Positions 1-9,483 of a stretch of DNA of 52,500 nucleotides are shown piece by piece (within the stretch, counting starts at the first letter, position 1; each line of letters opens with the position of its first letter). Below the pieces are notes generated by a model, which saw only the letters and a list, made by a program, of their open reading frames with translations, did no database searches and was not told the DNA's origin. The translations under genes and the position numbers were made by a program. The stretch is from Paracoccaceae bacterium Fryx2 (GTDB lineage Bacteria; Pseudomonadota; Alphaproteobacteria; Rhodobacterales; Rhodobacteraceae), in assembly GCA_032334235.1 (NCBI GenBank), contig JAVSGI010000004.1:1-52500 (forward strand). The letters run 5' to 3'.

Positions 1-34
1 AGGTGGTTTTCTGGTCTGGCAGGCGGAGCCGCCT

Positions 35-1441
35 TCACCCCCGGCCGACGCGGGGCAAACCGCGCGGCAGATAGGTGCCATCGCCCATCGCGCCGGCAAG
101 CCGACCGTCCTGCACCATGATGCGGCCGCGCAACACGACTCCGACCGGCCAGCCTGTCACGGCAAACCCCTCATACGGGGTATAATCCGATCCGTCGTGC
201 AGGTCGGCATGGCGGATCACCCTTTCGCTCTGCGGGTCCCAGATCGTCAGGTCGGCATCTGATCCGATGGCGATGGTGCCCTTCTGCGGATAAAGGCCGT
301 AGGTCTTCGCCTGGTTGGTCGCCGTCAGCGCGACGAAGCGGCACAGGTCGATGCGCCCCTTGCTGACCCCTTCGGAAAACAGGATCGGCAGGCGGGTTTC
401 CACCCCCGGAATGCCGTTGGGCACATGCCGGAAGGACGCCTTGCCCCTGGGGTTCAGCTTGCCCTGCGGGTCGTCATACTTGAACGGGCAGTGATCCGAT
501 GACACAAGATCGAAAACGCCGGTCTCTATCCCTTGCCAGCAGGCGGCCTGATCGGCCGTGCTGCGCGGCGGCGGAGAACAGACGTATTTCGCGCCGCTCC
601 AGTCCATCGCCTCCAGATCGGCGGCTGTCAGGACAAGGTATTGCGGGCAGGTTTCGCCCACCACGCGGCCGCCCCGGGCACGGGCACGGGCAATCTCCTC
701 CATCGCCTCGCGGTTCGACACATGAACGATCACCACCGGGGCAGCGGTCACCTCGGCCAGCGACAGGGCGCGGTGGGTCGCCTCACGCTCGGCGGCGACG
801 GGGCGGGTGCGGGCATGGGCGGCTGGCACCAGATCGCCGCCGCGCTCGGCACGCTCGATCAGAAAGCGGATCACATCCTCGTTCTCGCAATGCACCATCA
901 CCAGCGCGCCGGCCCCTTGCGCCGCATCCATGGTCGCCAGGATCTCGGCGTCGTTCAGGCGCAGGCCCTCGTAGGTCATGAACACCTTGAACGACGTGTA
1001 GCCATCGGCCACCAGCGCCGGGATTTCCTGCCCCAGCACCGAATCCGTCGGGTCGCTGATGATGACGTGAAAGCTTACATCGGTGTAACACTGGCCTGCC
1101 GCGAGCGCGTGGTAGCCGGTCAGCGCGTCGCGCAGCGATTGCCCCTTCGCGGGCAGGCAGAAGGGCAGCACGGTTGTATTGCCCCCCATCAGCGCCGACA
1201 GGGTTCCGGAAGCGAAATCATCCGCCATCACGATGCCGTCGCCCGAGGGTTGGGCGATATGCACATGGCTGTCGATCCCACCGGGCAGCACATAGTGGCC
1301 GGTCGCGTCGATCACCTGCCGCGCCTCGCCCAGATCAAGGCCGATCTGCACGATCTTGCCATCGCTGACCGCAAGATCGGCGCGAAAGACATCGGCCGCC
1401 GTTGCCAGCGTGCCGCCCCGGATGATCAGGTCAAAGGTCAT
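35..1441 (-). CDS. Dihydropyrimidinase / D-hydantoinase family amidohydrolase
   Basis: This cytoplasmic metal-dependent amidohydrolase should open a cyclic diamide ring (dihydropyrimidine or hydantoin) to an N-carbamoyl amino acid. The metal ligands of the family are all visible: H59 and H61 in SHVH, the lysine that is carboxylated (K152 in SFKVFMTYEG), H184 in VMVHCEN, H240 in VIVHVSN, and D316 in SSDHCPF. The 468-aa length fits the family. It is the last gene of a minus-strand operon and starts 12 bases after the RpiR regulator. Its neighbours (amino acid ABC transporter, PLP enzyme) suggest use of a hydantoin, a dihydropyrimidine or a related amide. The substrate cannot be told from sequence, and allantoinase-like activity remains possible. 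Confidence 0.87.
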   Translation of the reverse strand: MTFDLIIRGGTLATAADVFRADLAVSDGKIVQIGLDLGEARQVIDATGHYVLPGGIDSHVHIAQPSGDGIVMADDFASGTLSALMGGNTTVLPFCLPAKGQSLRDALTGYHALAAGQCYTDVSFHVIISDPTDSVLGQEIPALVADGYTSFKVFMTYEGLRLNDAEILATMDAAQGAGALVMVHCENEDVIRFLIERAERGGDLVPAAHARTRPVAAEREATHRALSLAEVTAAPVVIVHVSNREAMEEIARARARGGRVVGETCPQYLVLTAADLEAMDWSGAKYVCSPPPRSTADQAACWQGIETGVFDLVSSDHCPFKYDDPQGKLNPRGKASFRHVPNGIPGVETRLPILFSEGVSKGRIDLCRFVALTATNQAKTYGLYPQKGTIAIGSDADLTIWDPQSERVIRHADLHDGSDYTPYEGFAVTGWPVGVVLRGRIMVQDGRLAGAMGDGTYLPRGLPRVGRG

Positions 1442-1453
1442 GGCGACTTCCCT

Positions 1454-2353
1454 TCAGGCGTTGATTTCGTCGATGTCGAACCCGGCTGCCTCGTGCCGCT
1501 TGCGAAAGGCGATGCCCATCATCAGCGTCTGCACCAGCGACATCAGCGCGGTCAGCGACCGGAAGCCATGCAATTCGGCATCGTTCACGAACAGGACCTG
1601 GCGCGCGCCTTCGGTGATCGGGCTGACCGTGCTGTTGGTGATTGCCAGCACCGGGTTGCCTCTGGCGTGAACCTGCCGCGTGATGGCGACGGTTTCTGCG
1701 GCATAGGGCGGGAAGCTGATGGCGATCAGCAGATCATCGGGTGCCATAAGCGCGCCGTGATCTGCGATCGCGCTGCCAAGGCCGGTGATCTGGAAACTTT
1801 GCAGCCCCGCGCGGTTCAGCGCATAGGACAGATAGGATGCCACGGCAAAGGACCGGTCTACGCCGATCACATGCACGATGCGCGCACCCAGCACCAGATC
1901 GATGGCGGCCTCAAGTGGCATGGCCGCCAGCCGGTCGGCCAGATGGGTCAGGGAAGCGATATTGGCCTGCGCGAAGGACCGCCCGATGGCCGCCACATCG
2001 CTGGGGTCGGGGATAACCTGCTCGCCCTGTGAATGGCGGATGCGTTCCTCCAGCGAACTGGGATAGACCCTGCGCAACGGTTCACGAAACAGCGCCTGCA
2101 TCTCGGAAAAGCCGGAAAACCCCATTGCCTGAGCCAACCGCACGAAGCTGGTGCTGGCGATGCCCGACTGCTGAGCCAGGACCGCAACCGCGCTGAAGGC
2201 GACCTCCTTGGGGTTTTCCACCACATAGGCGCCCGCCTCCAGCATCCGGGGCGTAAAACGGTCGCGGCCCTGCACCAGCAGCGTCTGGAACTCGGCGGCG
2301 GTGGCGGGTTTGGCGGGGGCTGTCATGGCGGGCTTGTCTGCGGATTCGGCCAC
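1454..2353 (-). CDS. MurR/RpiR family transcriptional regulator
   Basis: This 299-aa DNA-binding regulator has an N-terminal RpiR helix-turn-helix domain (about residues 20-95; the stretch AQQSGIASTSFVRLAQAMGF looks like the recognition region). A C-terminal SIS sugar-phosphate-type sensing domain follows (about 130-270; motif VIGVDRSFAVASYLSYAL). It sits inside the catabolic operon, between the ABC ATPase (5-base gap) and the hydantoinase, so it probably controls this operon. A palindrome at 6818-6834, just upstream of the first gene, is a candidate operator. The effector is unknown. SIS domains usually bind phosphosugars, but RpiR proteins beside amino acid or hydantoin genes are common. 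Confidence 0.88.
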   Translation of the reverse strand: MAESADKPAMTAPAKPATAAEFQTLLVQGRDRFTPRMLEAGAYVVENPKEVAFSAVAVLAQQSGIASTSFVRLAQAMGFSGFSEMQALFREPLRRVYPSSLEERIRHSQGEQVIPDPSDVAAIGRSFAQANIASLTHLADRLAAMPLEAAIDLVLGARIVHVIGVDRSFAVASYLSYALNRAGLQSFQITGLGSAIADHGALMAPDDLLIAISFPPYAAETVAITRQVHARGNPVLAITNSTVSPITEGARQVLFVNDAELHGFRSLTALMSLVQTLMMGIAFRKRHEAAGFDIDEINA

Positions 2354-2358
2354 TTCCC

Positions 2359-3102
2359 TTACCCCGCCAGCACATGCGACAGGAATGCCCTTGCGCGGTC
2401 GGTCTGCGGATCGGCAAAGAAATCCTGAGGCGGAGCCTGTTCCACGATCTGCCCGCCATCCATGAATACCACCCGGTTCGCGACCCGCCGGGCAAAGCCC
2501 ATCTCGTGCGTCACCACGATCATGGTCATGCCTTCATCTGCCAGTTCCACCATGACATCCAGCACTTCCTTGATCATTTCAGGGTCGAGCGAGCTTGTGG
2601 GTTCGTCGAACAGCATGATTTTCGGTCGCGTACACAGCGCCCGCGCGATGGCGACGCGCTGCTGCTGGCCGCCCGACAGTTGCGCCGGAAACTTGTCGGC
2701 CTGTTCGGGGATGCGGACGCGGGTCAGGAAATGGCGCGCGACCGCCTCGGCCTCGCGCCGGGGGGTGCGATGCACCCAGACCTGCGCCATGGTCAGGTTC
2801 TGCATCACAGTAAGATGCGGGTAGAGGTTGAATGACTGGAACACCATTCCGATGTTGCGGCGCACGGCATCAAGGGCTTTCAACTCGGAATGCACGGTCA
2901 CCCCGTCCACCACGATCTCGCCCATCTGATGCTGCTCAAGCTGATTGATGCAGCGGATCAGGGTCGATTTCCCCGACCCCGACGGTCCGCAGACCACCAA
3001 CTTCTCGCCCGCCGCGACTGTCAGGTTGATGTCTGCCAGTACGCGCAAGGGGCCGAACCACTTGTTGACGCCGCGCATCTCGATCATGGGATTGCCTGTC
3101 AT
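2359..3102 (-). CDS. aapP: Polar amino acid ABC transporter ATP-binding protein (AapP/GlnQ type)
   Basis: This 247-aa ATPase energises a polar amino acid importer. Visible motifs are Walker [10 protein letters not shown] (residues 39-47), the Q-loop FQSFNLYPH, the signature [15 protein letters not shown], Walker [15 protein letters not shown] and the switch histidine in VVTHEMG. The chosen ATG at 3102 overlaps the stop codon of the upstream permease remnant (ATGA arrangement). A longer reading to 3390 runs antisense-like through the permease and is not credible. The gene is intact, but its permease and binding-protein partners in this operon are destroyed. It is therefore either an orphan ATPase or serves a transporter encoded elsewhere. 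Confidence 0.9.
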   Translation of the reverse strand: MTGNPMIEMRGVNKWFGPLRVLADINLTVAAGEKLVVCGPSGSGKSTLIRCINQLEQHQMGEIVVDGVTVHSELKALDAVRRNIGMVFQSFNLYPHLTVMQNLTMAQVWVHRTPRREAEAVARHFLTRVRIPEQADKFPAQLSGGQQQRVAIARALCTRPKIMLFDEPTSSLDPEMIKEVLDVMVELADEGMTMIVVTHEMGFARRVANRVVFMDGGQIVEQAPPQDFFADPQTDRARAFLSHVLAG

Positions 3103-4120
3103 CGCCCCGCACGCGCCCCCAACTGACGTTCCAGCCGCATCGACCAGCGCGACAGCCCGAAACAAAGGATCCAGAAGCCGAGCCCGGCAAAGACATAGCC
3201 GGTTTTGGTGACCGAGGCCGACAGCCAGTTCGCATCCGCCACCCCGGCCTGCACGATTCCCAGCAGGTCGAACAGCCCGATGATCAGCACCAGCGTCGCA
3301 TCCTTGATGATCGCCACATAGGTGTTTACCAGCCCCGGGATCACCAGTCGCAGTGCCTGTGGCAGGATGATGAAACCCATCATCCGCCAATACCCCATGC
3401 CCTGCGCGGTCGCGGCCTCGTATTGCCCCTTCGGGATCGCCTGCAAACCGCCGCGTACCACCTCGGCCATCAGCGCGCCGTTGAACACCGCAACCCCGAT
3501 CATGACATGCTCTGCCGGATTTTGCATCACCAGACGGCGCGCAGCCAGACCCGACAGGTCCGAAGTGTAGACGTCGCAGCGCCCGGCATCATAGGCGGCC
3601 AGAACCTCGTCCGCCTTTTCGAAGCGGACAGGCGAATAGGTCATCCCGTTCGCCTTGAAGTAGTCGGCCAGGTTGAGTTCGGTGGTCGATCCGGCAGAGA
3701 CGCAGACTGCGGCACCGTTGAGTTCCATCGCCGACTTCAGCCCCGAGGTTTCGCGCACCATGAAGCCCTGACCGTCATAGAACACGACCGGGGCAAAGTT
3801 CAGCCCCAGCGCGGTATCGCGGTTCAGCGTGCGTGTCGTGGTGCGCGACAGGATGTCAACCTCACCCGACTGCAGCGCGGTAAAGCGTTCGGTGTTCGAC
3901 AGCGGCGTGTACTTCACCGCATCTGCATTGCCCAGCGCGGCGGCCGCTACGGCACGGCAGATATCCACGTCGAAGCCAATCCAGTTGCCTTTGTCGTCGG
4001 GGTTGGAAAAACCCGGAACGCCCTGCGTGACGCCGCATTGGACATGGCCTCGCGCTTTCACGTCATCCAGCGTGCCAGCAAGGGCCGCGCCGGAACCGGC
4101 CAGACAGATGGCAGTCGTAA

Positions 4121-5430
4121 GGGCACCTCGATTTTTGACTGTTTTCGCGGCAACGGCATAGCAGGTTCTGCCCGAAGCGCGGCAGCGACCTTCAGCTGAC
4201 CGATTGTTGCCTTGGTTTTTATGATCTGCCGCCCATTTCGCCTCGCGGACCTTCGGTTCAGGGCCGTTTTTAGCGATGCGCGGGGCGATCTGCGTCCTTG
4301 GCCGACCGTTTTCAGGCTGGGTGCGGGTTGATGCGACCCAGTTGGCCGAGGCGGCGCATGTTGTAGGCGAGATTCTTCATGCCGACTTTGGCCTTCGCCC
4401 GCACCAAGCCGATGGTGCGCACCAGGGTGCCGCCCATGTCGTTGGCCTGCGCGCCGAAGATGTGCTCAACCCGGACCCGCACGGTGGATTTGGTGCGGTT
4501 GCTGCCCTTGGCCTGGTCGGTCAGCGGCTTGCCCCGATTGCCCTTGCGGTGGATGTGGCTTTTCAGTTTTAAGGCGCGGAGTTTGGCCTCCATCTCCTCG
4601 GACCGATAAGCAGCATCCGCCCACACGCCAGACCCGGTGTTGCCCTGCATCAGCAGATGATCCACTGCCTGGCTGTCATGCACAGCGGCGTCGGTGACGT
4701 GGTAGCGCCGGACCAGCTTATGCGTGCGGTCCACATTCACATGGTTCTTGTAGCCGTAGTGGCTCTTGCCGTGCTTTTTCGTCCAACGTGCGTCCACATC
4801 CTTTTGCACCCGTTTCGCTGGCTTATCAGCCCAATCCTCGGGGACCTCGCCCTTCTTGATCGTTGCGTTTTCATCGCGCGTGTTGTGATTGCGCGGCACC
4901 GGCACGATGGAGGCGTCCAGGATCTGACCGCCGCGCGCAATGTAGCCCCGCCGCGCCAAATGACCGTCAAACAACCCGAACAACTCCTCCACCTTGCCGG
5001 CCTGCGCCAGCGCATCGCGATACAGCCACACCGTCTTGGCGTCGGGCACCCGGTCACCAAGGCCCAACCCCAGGAAGCGCATAAAGGAAAGCCGGTCGCG
5101 GACCTGATATTCGATCTGATCATCCGACAGGTTGTAAAGCGCGCTCAGAACCAGCGTCTTGAACATCAGCACCGCATCTATCGGCTTGCGCCCCGCGCGG
5201 GACTTGCGATCCGCAACAGGCTTGCGCCAGACCCGCTCAAGAGCCGGACGAAACTCCTCCCACGGCACGACGGCATCAATTTCGACCAGCGGATCCCTTT
5301 TGGCATCGAGGCTCGCGTAACGGTCCGAAAGATCGAAAAAACCCATCTGCGCCATCGTTGCATCCCCAATGCCAGTTCACTGTCTCACCATACCGAAGTG
5401 CGGGGGATGGGGCAATTTATAGAGGTGCCC
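4121..5430 (-). mobile_element. IS5-family insertion sequence, complete, with 4-bp target duplication
   Basis: The 1310-bp element is bounded by inverted ends starting GGGCACCTC (4121 onward; mirrored at 5422-5430). It is flanked on both sides by the tetranucleotide GTAA (4117-4120 and 5431-5434), a target duplication of the size made by IS5-family elements. Removing the element and one GTAA exactly restores the aapJ signal-peptide reading frame, which confirms the boundaries to the base. It carries one transposase gene. Confidence 0.92.
4312..5355 (-). CDS. IS5-family transposase
   Basis: This 347-aa DDE transposase has an N-terminal DUF772-type DNA-binding region (GRKPIDAVLMFKTLVLSALYNLSDDQIEYQ) and DDE-core motifs: ILDASIVPVPR (first D), VWADAAYRSEE (second D) and the C-terminal R-x-x-VEHIFG region (E). 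It fills the IS between the terminal repeats and appears intact, so the element may still be mobile. The start at 5355 gives the usual length for the IS5 subgroup. The gene lies in the same orientation as the host operon. Confidence 0.93.
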   Translation of the reverse strand: MAQMGFFDLSDRYASLDAKRDPLVEIDAVVPWEEFRPALERVWRKPVADRKSRAGRKPIDAVLMFKTLVLSALYNLSDDQIEYQVRDRLSFMRFLGLGLGDRVPDAKTVWLYRDALAQAGKVEELFGLFDGHLARRGYIARGGQILDASIVPVPRNHNTRDENATIKKGEVPEDWADKPAKRVQKDVDARWTKKHGKSHYGYKNHVNVDRTHKLVRRYHVTDAAVHDSQAVDHLLMQGNTGSGVWADAAYRSEEMEAKLRALKLKSHIHRKGNRGKPLTDQAKGSNRTKSTVRVRVEHIFGAQANDMGGTLVRTIGLVRAKAKVGMKNLAYNMRRLGQLGRINPHPA

Positions 5431-5488
5431 GTAAGACACATCGTATTTTTCATGGTAGGATCCCTGTTGGTTGGGTTGAGGAGAAGTG

Positions 5489-6730
5489 TCAGGCAGCCTG
5501 TCTGCGCAGGCTTTCAAGGTGATCGATCAGCCGGTCGAATTCAGCGAGCGTGTTGTAGTGCACTGCCGATACCCGGATCACGCCATCCGGATTGGGAAGA
5601 CCGAGACTTTCGACCAGCCGACGGGAATGGAAATCGCCAAAGCGGATGCCGATCCCGGTGCCGTCCGTCGCTTGCACCACATCGGCCGAATTCTGCCCCT
5701 TGACGACAAAGGCAATCGTCGGCACCCGCAGCGCCTTGTCGGCAGAAGCCTCGCCCAGGATCGTCACGTCGTCCCTGCTGGCCAGATAGTCCAGCAGGCG
5801 CTTGGACAGTTCGGCCTCATGATCGGCGATCATGGAAAAGGCTCCCTCGATGGCCGCCCGGCCACGGGCATTGATGCCATGAACCGAGGCAAAGGCCTCC
5901 AGATACTCGACGACGCCAATACAAGCATGGGCGAGTTCATAGTTCGGGTTGCCGGGTTCCAGCTTTGCCGGAACCTTGTCTTCGCCATACATGAAGTGGT
6001 TGATGTTGCCGGCCTTGTGCCGCAGCAGATCATATCGGCCGAAAAGGGCCGCATGATGCGGGCCGTAGACCTTGTAGACCGAAAAGCCGTAGAAATCGAC
6101 GCCAAGCGCCTGCACGTCGATGGCGCGGTGTGGGGCGAAGGCGACGCCATCCACGCAGATCATCGCGCCGGCCTCATGCACCGCATCGGCAATTTCGCGT
6201 ATCGGCAGGATGGAGCCGAAGATGTTGGATACATGCGTGACCGCCACCAGTCGGGTGCGGTCGGTCATCAGCGCCTGCAGATCCTCCAGCCGGGGCTGGT
6301 GTTCGCCAACGCGCAGCGCCCATTCCCTGATCACGATGCCCTGCGCCGCTAGCTTGCGCCACGGCCCGATGTTGGCCTCGTGGTCGAAGCCGGTCACGAT
6401 CACTTCGTCACCCGGTTGCCAGTGTTGCACCAGGGCGCGGGCGAGTTGGTCGAACAACTGGCTGGACGTTGCGCCCATCACGATTTCTTCGGGCCTTTCG
6501 GCATTCATCAGCAGAGCCAGCGCCCGGCGGCCTTCGTCAACCTTGGCCCCGGCGGCAACCGAGGCCGCGTAGCTGGCCCCCAGCTGCACATTCGCATCCA
6601 GCAGATAGTCATACACCCGTTGCGCCACCGGCCTTGCCACCTGCGACCCGCCTGCATTGTCGAGAAAAACCGCGCCCTTGTTCAGTGACGGGAACATTGT
6701 CGCGATGAAGTCTTGGTTGAGGCCTGTCAC
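5489..6730 (-). CDS. Cysteine desulfurase-like protein (class V aminotransferase fold)
   Basis: This 413-aa PLP enzyme belongs to the SufS/IscS-like group of aminotransferase class V. N-terminal substrate-loop residues are seen in VFLDNAGGSQ, and the PLP phosphate-binding area in MGATSSQLFDQLARAL. The Asp that contacts the pyridine nitrogen is in MICVDGVAFAPH, and the Schiff-base lysine is in GFSVYKVYGPH. It is the first gene of the minus-strand operon, 35 bases upstream of the aapJ start. The context suggests amino acid or hydantoin catabolism rather than Fe-S assembly, since no suf or isc genes are nearby. The real reaction (desulfurase, lyase or aminotransferase) cannot be assigned. Confidence 0.85.
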   Translation of the reverse strand: MTGLNQDFIATMFPSLNKGAVFLDNAGGSQVARPVAQRVYDYLLDANVQLGASYAASVAAGAKVDEGRRALALLMNAERPEEIVMGATSSQLFDQLARALVQHWQPGDEVIVTGFDHEANIGPWRKLAAQGIVIREWALRVGEHQPRLEDLQALMTDRTRLVAVTHVSNIFGSILPIREIADAVHEAGAMICVDGVAFAPHRAIDVQALGVDFYGFSVYKVYGPHHAALFGRYDLLRHKAGNINHFMYGEDKVPAKLEPGNPNYELAHACIGVVEYLEAFASVHGINARGRAAIEGAFSMIADHEAELSKRLLDYLASRDDVTILGEASADKALRVPTIAFVVKGQNSADVVQATDGTGIGIRFGDFHSRRLVESLGLPNPDGVIRVSAVHYNTLAEFDRLIDHLESLRRQAA

Positions 6731-7091
6731 CGGATTTTCCTTCGCCGTTTCCTGTCATGGCACTTCAGCGCCGTCTGGAGCCAGTATCCGATAAAACAAA
6801 CGGTTCAGTCTACAGAAAAATGTATCAAACATTTCCCTGCATAATAAATGGGCGCCGACCGGGAGCCATGGTCTTGCTTTCAGGCTGCTGGTTGTAACCC
6901 GACGTTCCCGCGGCGGATTTCCGGTTGTCAAAGGCGGATGTTTGCGCATAACAGGGCGCAGACACGCATGGACCCGGTGCAAGCCCGGGTGGCTCTTCCG
7001 GCCGCTGATCCGCCGGACCACCTGACCTGACACGCAGATCAACAATCGACGCGCGGCCGGTTTGGTCAGGGTCGATCAGGAACGGATTTAC
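6731..7091. other. Divergent intergenic region
   Basis: No gene is supported in these 361 bases between the divergently transcribed aminotransferase-like gene and the SulP gene. It holds the palindrome at 6818-6834 with a TATTAT hexamer (minus strand, 6841-6846) beside it. A purine-rich AGGAA sits about 10 bases before the SulP start. Short readings through this stretch have no recognisable features. Confidence 0.6.
6818..6834. promoter_or_regulatory. Candidate operator: inverted repeat AAATGT-N5-ACATTT
   Basis: This is a perfect 6-bp inverted repeat with a 5-base spacer. On the minus strand it lies 7 bases downstream of a TATTAT -10-like hexamer, so it would cover the transcription start of the aminotransferase/ABC/RpiR/hydantoinase operon. 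Position and symmetry suggest a repressor site, plausibly for the operon's own RpiR protein. No second copy was seen to support this, so it is an inference. Confidence 0.4.
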
Positions 7092-8582
7092 ATGATTTCA
7101 CTCCACGCTTACCGTGACCAATGGACGGGCAACATCCGGGGCGATCTGATGGCGGGGCTGGTCGTGGCCCTTGCGCTGATTCCCGAAGCCATCGCCTTTT
7201 CGATCATCGCGGGGGTGGACCCGAAGGTGGGGCTTTACGCCAGCTTTTCCATCGCGGTGCTGGTGGCGATCACCGGCGGGCGGCCGGGGATGATCTCGGC
7301 GGCGACGGCGGCGACGGCGGTGCTGATGATCACGCTGGTCAAGGACCACGGGCTGCAATACCTGCTGGCGGCCACGGTTCTGGCGGGCCTGATCCAGATC
7401 GGCGCGGGGCTGCTGAGGCTGGGCTTCGTGATGCGCTATGTCTCGAAATCGGTGATGACCGGGTTCGTGAACGCGCTGGCGATCCTGATCTTCCTCGCGC
7501 AATTGCCGGAACTGGACCCGAGACTGGTCTCATGGCTGACCTATGCGCTGGTCGCGGCGGGTCTGGCGATCATCTACCTTTTCCCGCTGCTGACCAAGGC
7601 GATTCCGTCGCCGCTGGTCACCATCGTGGTGCTGACCGGCCTGACGCTGTTCTTCGGCTGGGACGTGCGGACGGTGGGCGACATGGGCGCGCTGCCCGAC
7701 ACGCTGCCGGTCTTCCTGATCCCGCAGATTCCGCTGAACATCGAGACGCTGACGATCATCCTGCCCTATTCCGTCGCGGTTGCGGTGGTGGGGTTGCTGG
7801 AAAGCCTGATGACGCAGAACATCGTCGATGACCTGACCGACACCAGGTCGGACCGCAATCAGGAATGCATCGGCCAGGGGATCGCCAACACCGCCACCGG
7901 CTTCATCGGCGGCATGGCGGGCTGCGCGATGATCGGCCAGTCGATCATCAACGTGAAGTCGGGCGGCCGGGGGCGGCTTTCGTCTTTCGCGGCGGGGGTT
8001 TACCTTTTGTTCATGGTGGTCGTGCTGGGTGACCTTGTCAGCCAGATCCCGATGGCGGCGCTGGTCGCGATCATGATCATGGTCAGCGTCGGCACCTTCT
8101 CGTGGTCGTCGATCAAGAACCTGCGCCTGCACCCGCGCTCGTCGTCCGTCGTGATGGTCGCGACGGTCGTGGCCGTGGTCTATACCCACAACCTCGCCAT
8201 CGGCGTGCTGGTCGGCGTGCTGCTGTCGGGCATCTTCTTTGCGGGCAAGATCGCGCAATTGTTCAACGTCACCAGCACCATCTCGAAGGACGGGCGGGTG
8301 CGGACCTATGTGGTCGAAGGCCAGCTGTTCTACGGGTCGGTCGAGGATTTCATGAACGCCTTCGACTTCAAGGAGGCGCTGGAAAAGGTGGTCATCGACG
8401 TGAGCCTCGCGCATATCTGGGATGTTTCCAGCGTGCAGGCGCTGGACATGGCGGTGCTGAAGTTCCGCCGCGACGGCGCCGAGGTCGAGATTGTCGGCAT
8501 GAACCAGGCCACCGAAACCATCGTCGACAAGCTTGCCATCCATGACAAGCCGGGCGCGATGGACAAGCTGATGTCGCATTGA
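7092..8582 (+). CDS. SulP family anion transporter with STAS domain
   Basis: This 496-aa inner-membrane transporter of the SulP (SLC26-like) family carries sulfate, bicarbonate or another anion. The N-terminal two thirds are hydrophobic helices (for example [20 protein letters not shown] near residue 20, the conserved first transmembrane signature). The C-terminal ~95 residues form a cytoplasmic STAS domain ([20 protein letters not shown]). The ATG at 7092 is preferred over an upstream TTG at 7062 because AGGAA lies about 10 bases before it and the protein then starts like its relatives. It is followed after 11 bases by a universal stress protein, a pairing that suggests co-regulation. Confidence 0.9.
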   Translation: MISLHAYRDQWTGNIRGDLMAGLVVALALIPEAIAFSIIAGVDPKVGLYASFSIAVLVAITGGRPGMISAATAATAVLMITLVKDHGLQYLLAATVLAGLIQIGAGLLRLGFVMRYVSKSVMTGFVNALAILIFLAQLPELDPRLVSWLTYALVAAGLAIIYLFPLLTKAIPSPLVTIVVLTGLTLFFGWDVRTVGDMGALPDTLPVFLIPQIPLNIETLTIILPYSVAVAVVGLLESLMTQNIVDDLTDTRSDRNQECIGQGIANTATGFIGGMAGCAMIGQSIINVKSGGRGRLSSFAAGVYLLFMVVVLGDLVSQIPMAALVAIMIMVSVGTFSWSSIKNLRLHPRSSSVVMVATVVAVVYTHNLAIGVLVGVLLSGIFFAGKIAQLFNVTSTISKDGRVRTYVVEGQLFYGSVEDFMNAFDFKEALEKVVIDVSLAHIWDVSSVQALDMAVLKFRRDGAEVEIVGMNQATETIVDKLAIHDKPGAMDKLMSH

Positions 8583-8593
8583 GGGAGGGGACC

Positions 8594-9454
8594 ATGACAA
8601 ACCCGCAGAAGATCGTCGCCCTGGTGGACGGCTCGATCTATTCGACCAGCGTCTGCGACCATGCCGCCTGGATCTCGCAGCGCACCGGCGCGCCGGTCGA
8701 GCTGATCCATGTGCTGGGCCGCCGCGAGGCGTCTGACACGCATGACCATTCGGGCGCGATCCGCCTTGGCGCGCGCACGGCGCTGCTGCAGGAACTGGCC
8801 GAGCTTGATGCGCAGCGGGCCAGGCTGATCAGCCACCGCGGCCGGGCCATTCTGGAGGATGCGCGCGCGATTCTCGACCGGGACGGCGTGACCGACATCA
8901 CCACCCGCCTGCGCCATGGCGACATCGTCGAGGCGGTGGCCGAGGTCGAGGGCGACGCCCGTGTGATCATCATCGGCAAGCGCGGCGAGACCGCCGACAA
9001 TGCCAAGGGCCATCTGGGGACGAACCTCGAACGGATCATCCGCGCCAGCCACCGGCCGGTCCTGGTGGCCTCGCGCGCGTTCAGGCCGATCACGAAGGTT
9101 CTGATGGCCTATGACGGCGGCCCCTCTGCGATGAAGGCGGTCGACCACATCGCCCGCAGCCCGCTGTTCCAGGGGCTTGCCGTCCACGTCGTCACGGTGG
9201 GCACCGCCACGGCCGAGGTGAAGAAGGGTCTTGAAGATGCAAAGGCCCTGCTGCAGGCGGCCGGGATCGAGGCCGAAACCTCGATCCTGCCGGGCAACCC
9301 CGAAACCGCACTCGGCAAGCTGGTGGAAGAGGCGCAGTTCGACATGCTGGTCATGGGCGCCTACGGCCACAGCCGCATCCGCAACCTGATCATCGGGTCA
9401 ACCACCACCGCCATGATCCGGTCCTGCAAGGCGCCGGTCGTGCTGATGCGGTAG
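8594..9454 (+). CDS. Universal stress protein with two UspA domains
   Basis: This 286-aa cytoplasmic protein is made of two tandem Usp domains (about 1-150 and 155-286). The second domain keeps the ATP-binding pattern G-x2-G-x9-G-S/T (GAYGHSRIRNLIIGST). The first has a related GKRGETADNAKGHLGT loop that is one residue longer. A strong GGAGGGG ribosome-binding site precedes the ATG at 8594. It follows the SulP gene closely and is probably co-transcribed. Tandem Usp proteins paired with SulP transporters are often stress or low-oxygen responsive, but no regulatory box was found here. Confidence 0.9.
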   Translation: MTNPQKIVALVDGSIYSTSVCDHAAWISQRTGAPVELIHVLGRREASDTHDHSGAIRLGARTALLQELAELDAQRARLISHRGRAILEDARAILDRDGVTDITTRLRHGDIVEAVAEVEGDARVIIIGKRGETADNAKGHLGTNLERIIRASHRPVLVASRAFRPITKVLMAYDGGPSAMKAVDHIARSPLFQGLAVHVVTVGTATAEVKKGLEDAKALLQAAGIEAETSILPGNPETALGKLVEEAQFDMLVMGAYGHSRIRNLIIGSTTTAMIRSCKAPVVLMR

Positions 9455-9483
9455 GGGGACGGGCCGAACCGACACCTGACGCG

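Larger units (their letters stand above)
3099..5453 (-). pseudogene. Chimeric amino acid ABC transporter gene (aapJ 5' part fused to aapM 3' part), split by an IS5-family insertion
   Basis: Read on the minus strand, 5453-5431 encodes the start of a signal peptide (MKNTMCL). Coding resumes at 4116 and runs to 3099. Joining across the IS and removing one TTAC duplication restores a perfect export signal, MKNTMCLTTAICLAGSGAAL, then AGTLDDVKARGHVQCGV, the typical AapJ/BztA mature start. The AapJ-like part continues to about [13 protein letters not shown]. It then passes in frame into the last ~125 residues of an AapM-type permease ([20 protein letters not shown], the EAA loop, then transmembrane segments). 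The rest of aapJ, all of aapQ and the first part of aapM are missing. Before the insertion the fused product would have been 346 aa. The remaining downstream reading frame has no ATG/TTG start near the junction, only a GTG at 4061 that lacks a signal peptide. Confidence 0.85.

Noticed and set aside
3099-4061. A natural binding-protein/permease fusion like GlnP
   Set aside because: True fusions keep a whole permease domain; here only the last part of the permease is present and the binding domain is cut short, so deletion is the better reading.
7041-7085. FNR box before the SulP gene
   Set aside because: Half-sites such as GATCAA occur but no full TTGAT-N4-ATCAA arrangement is present.
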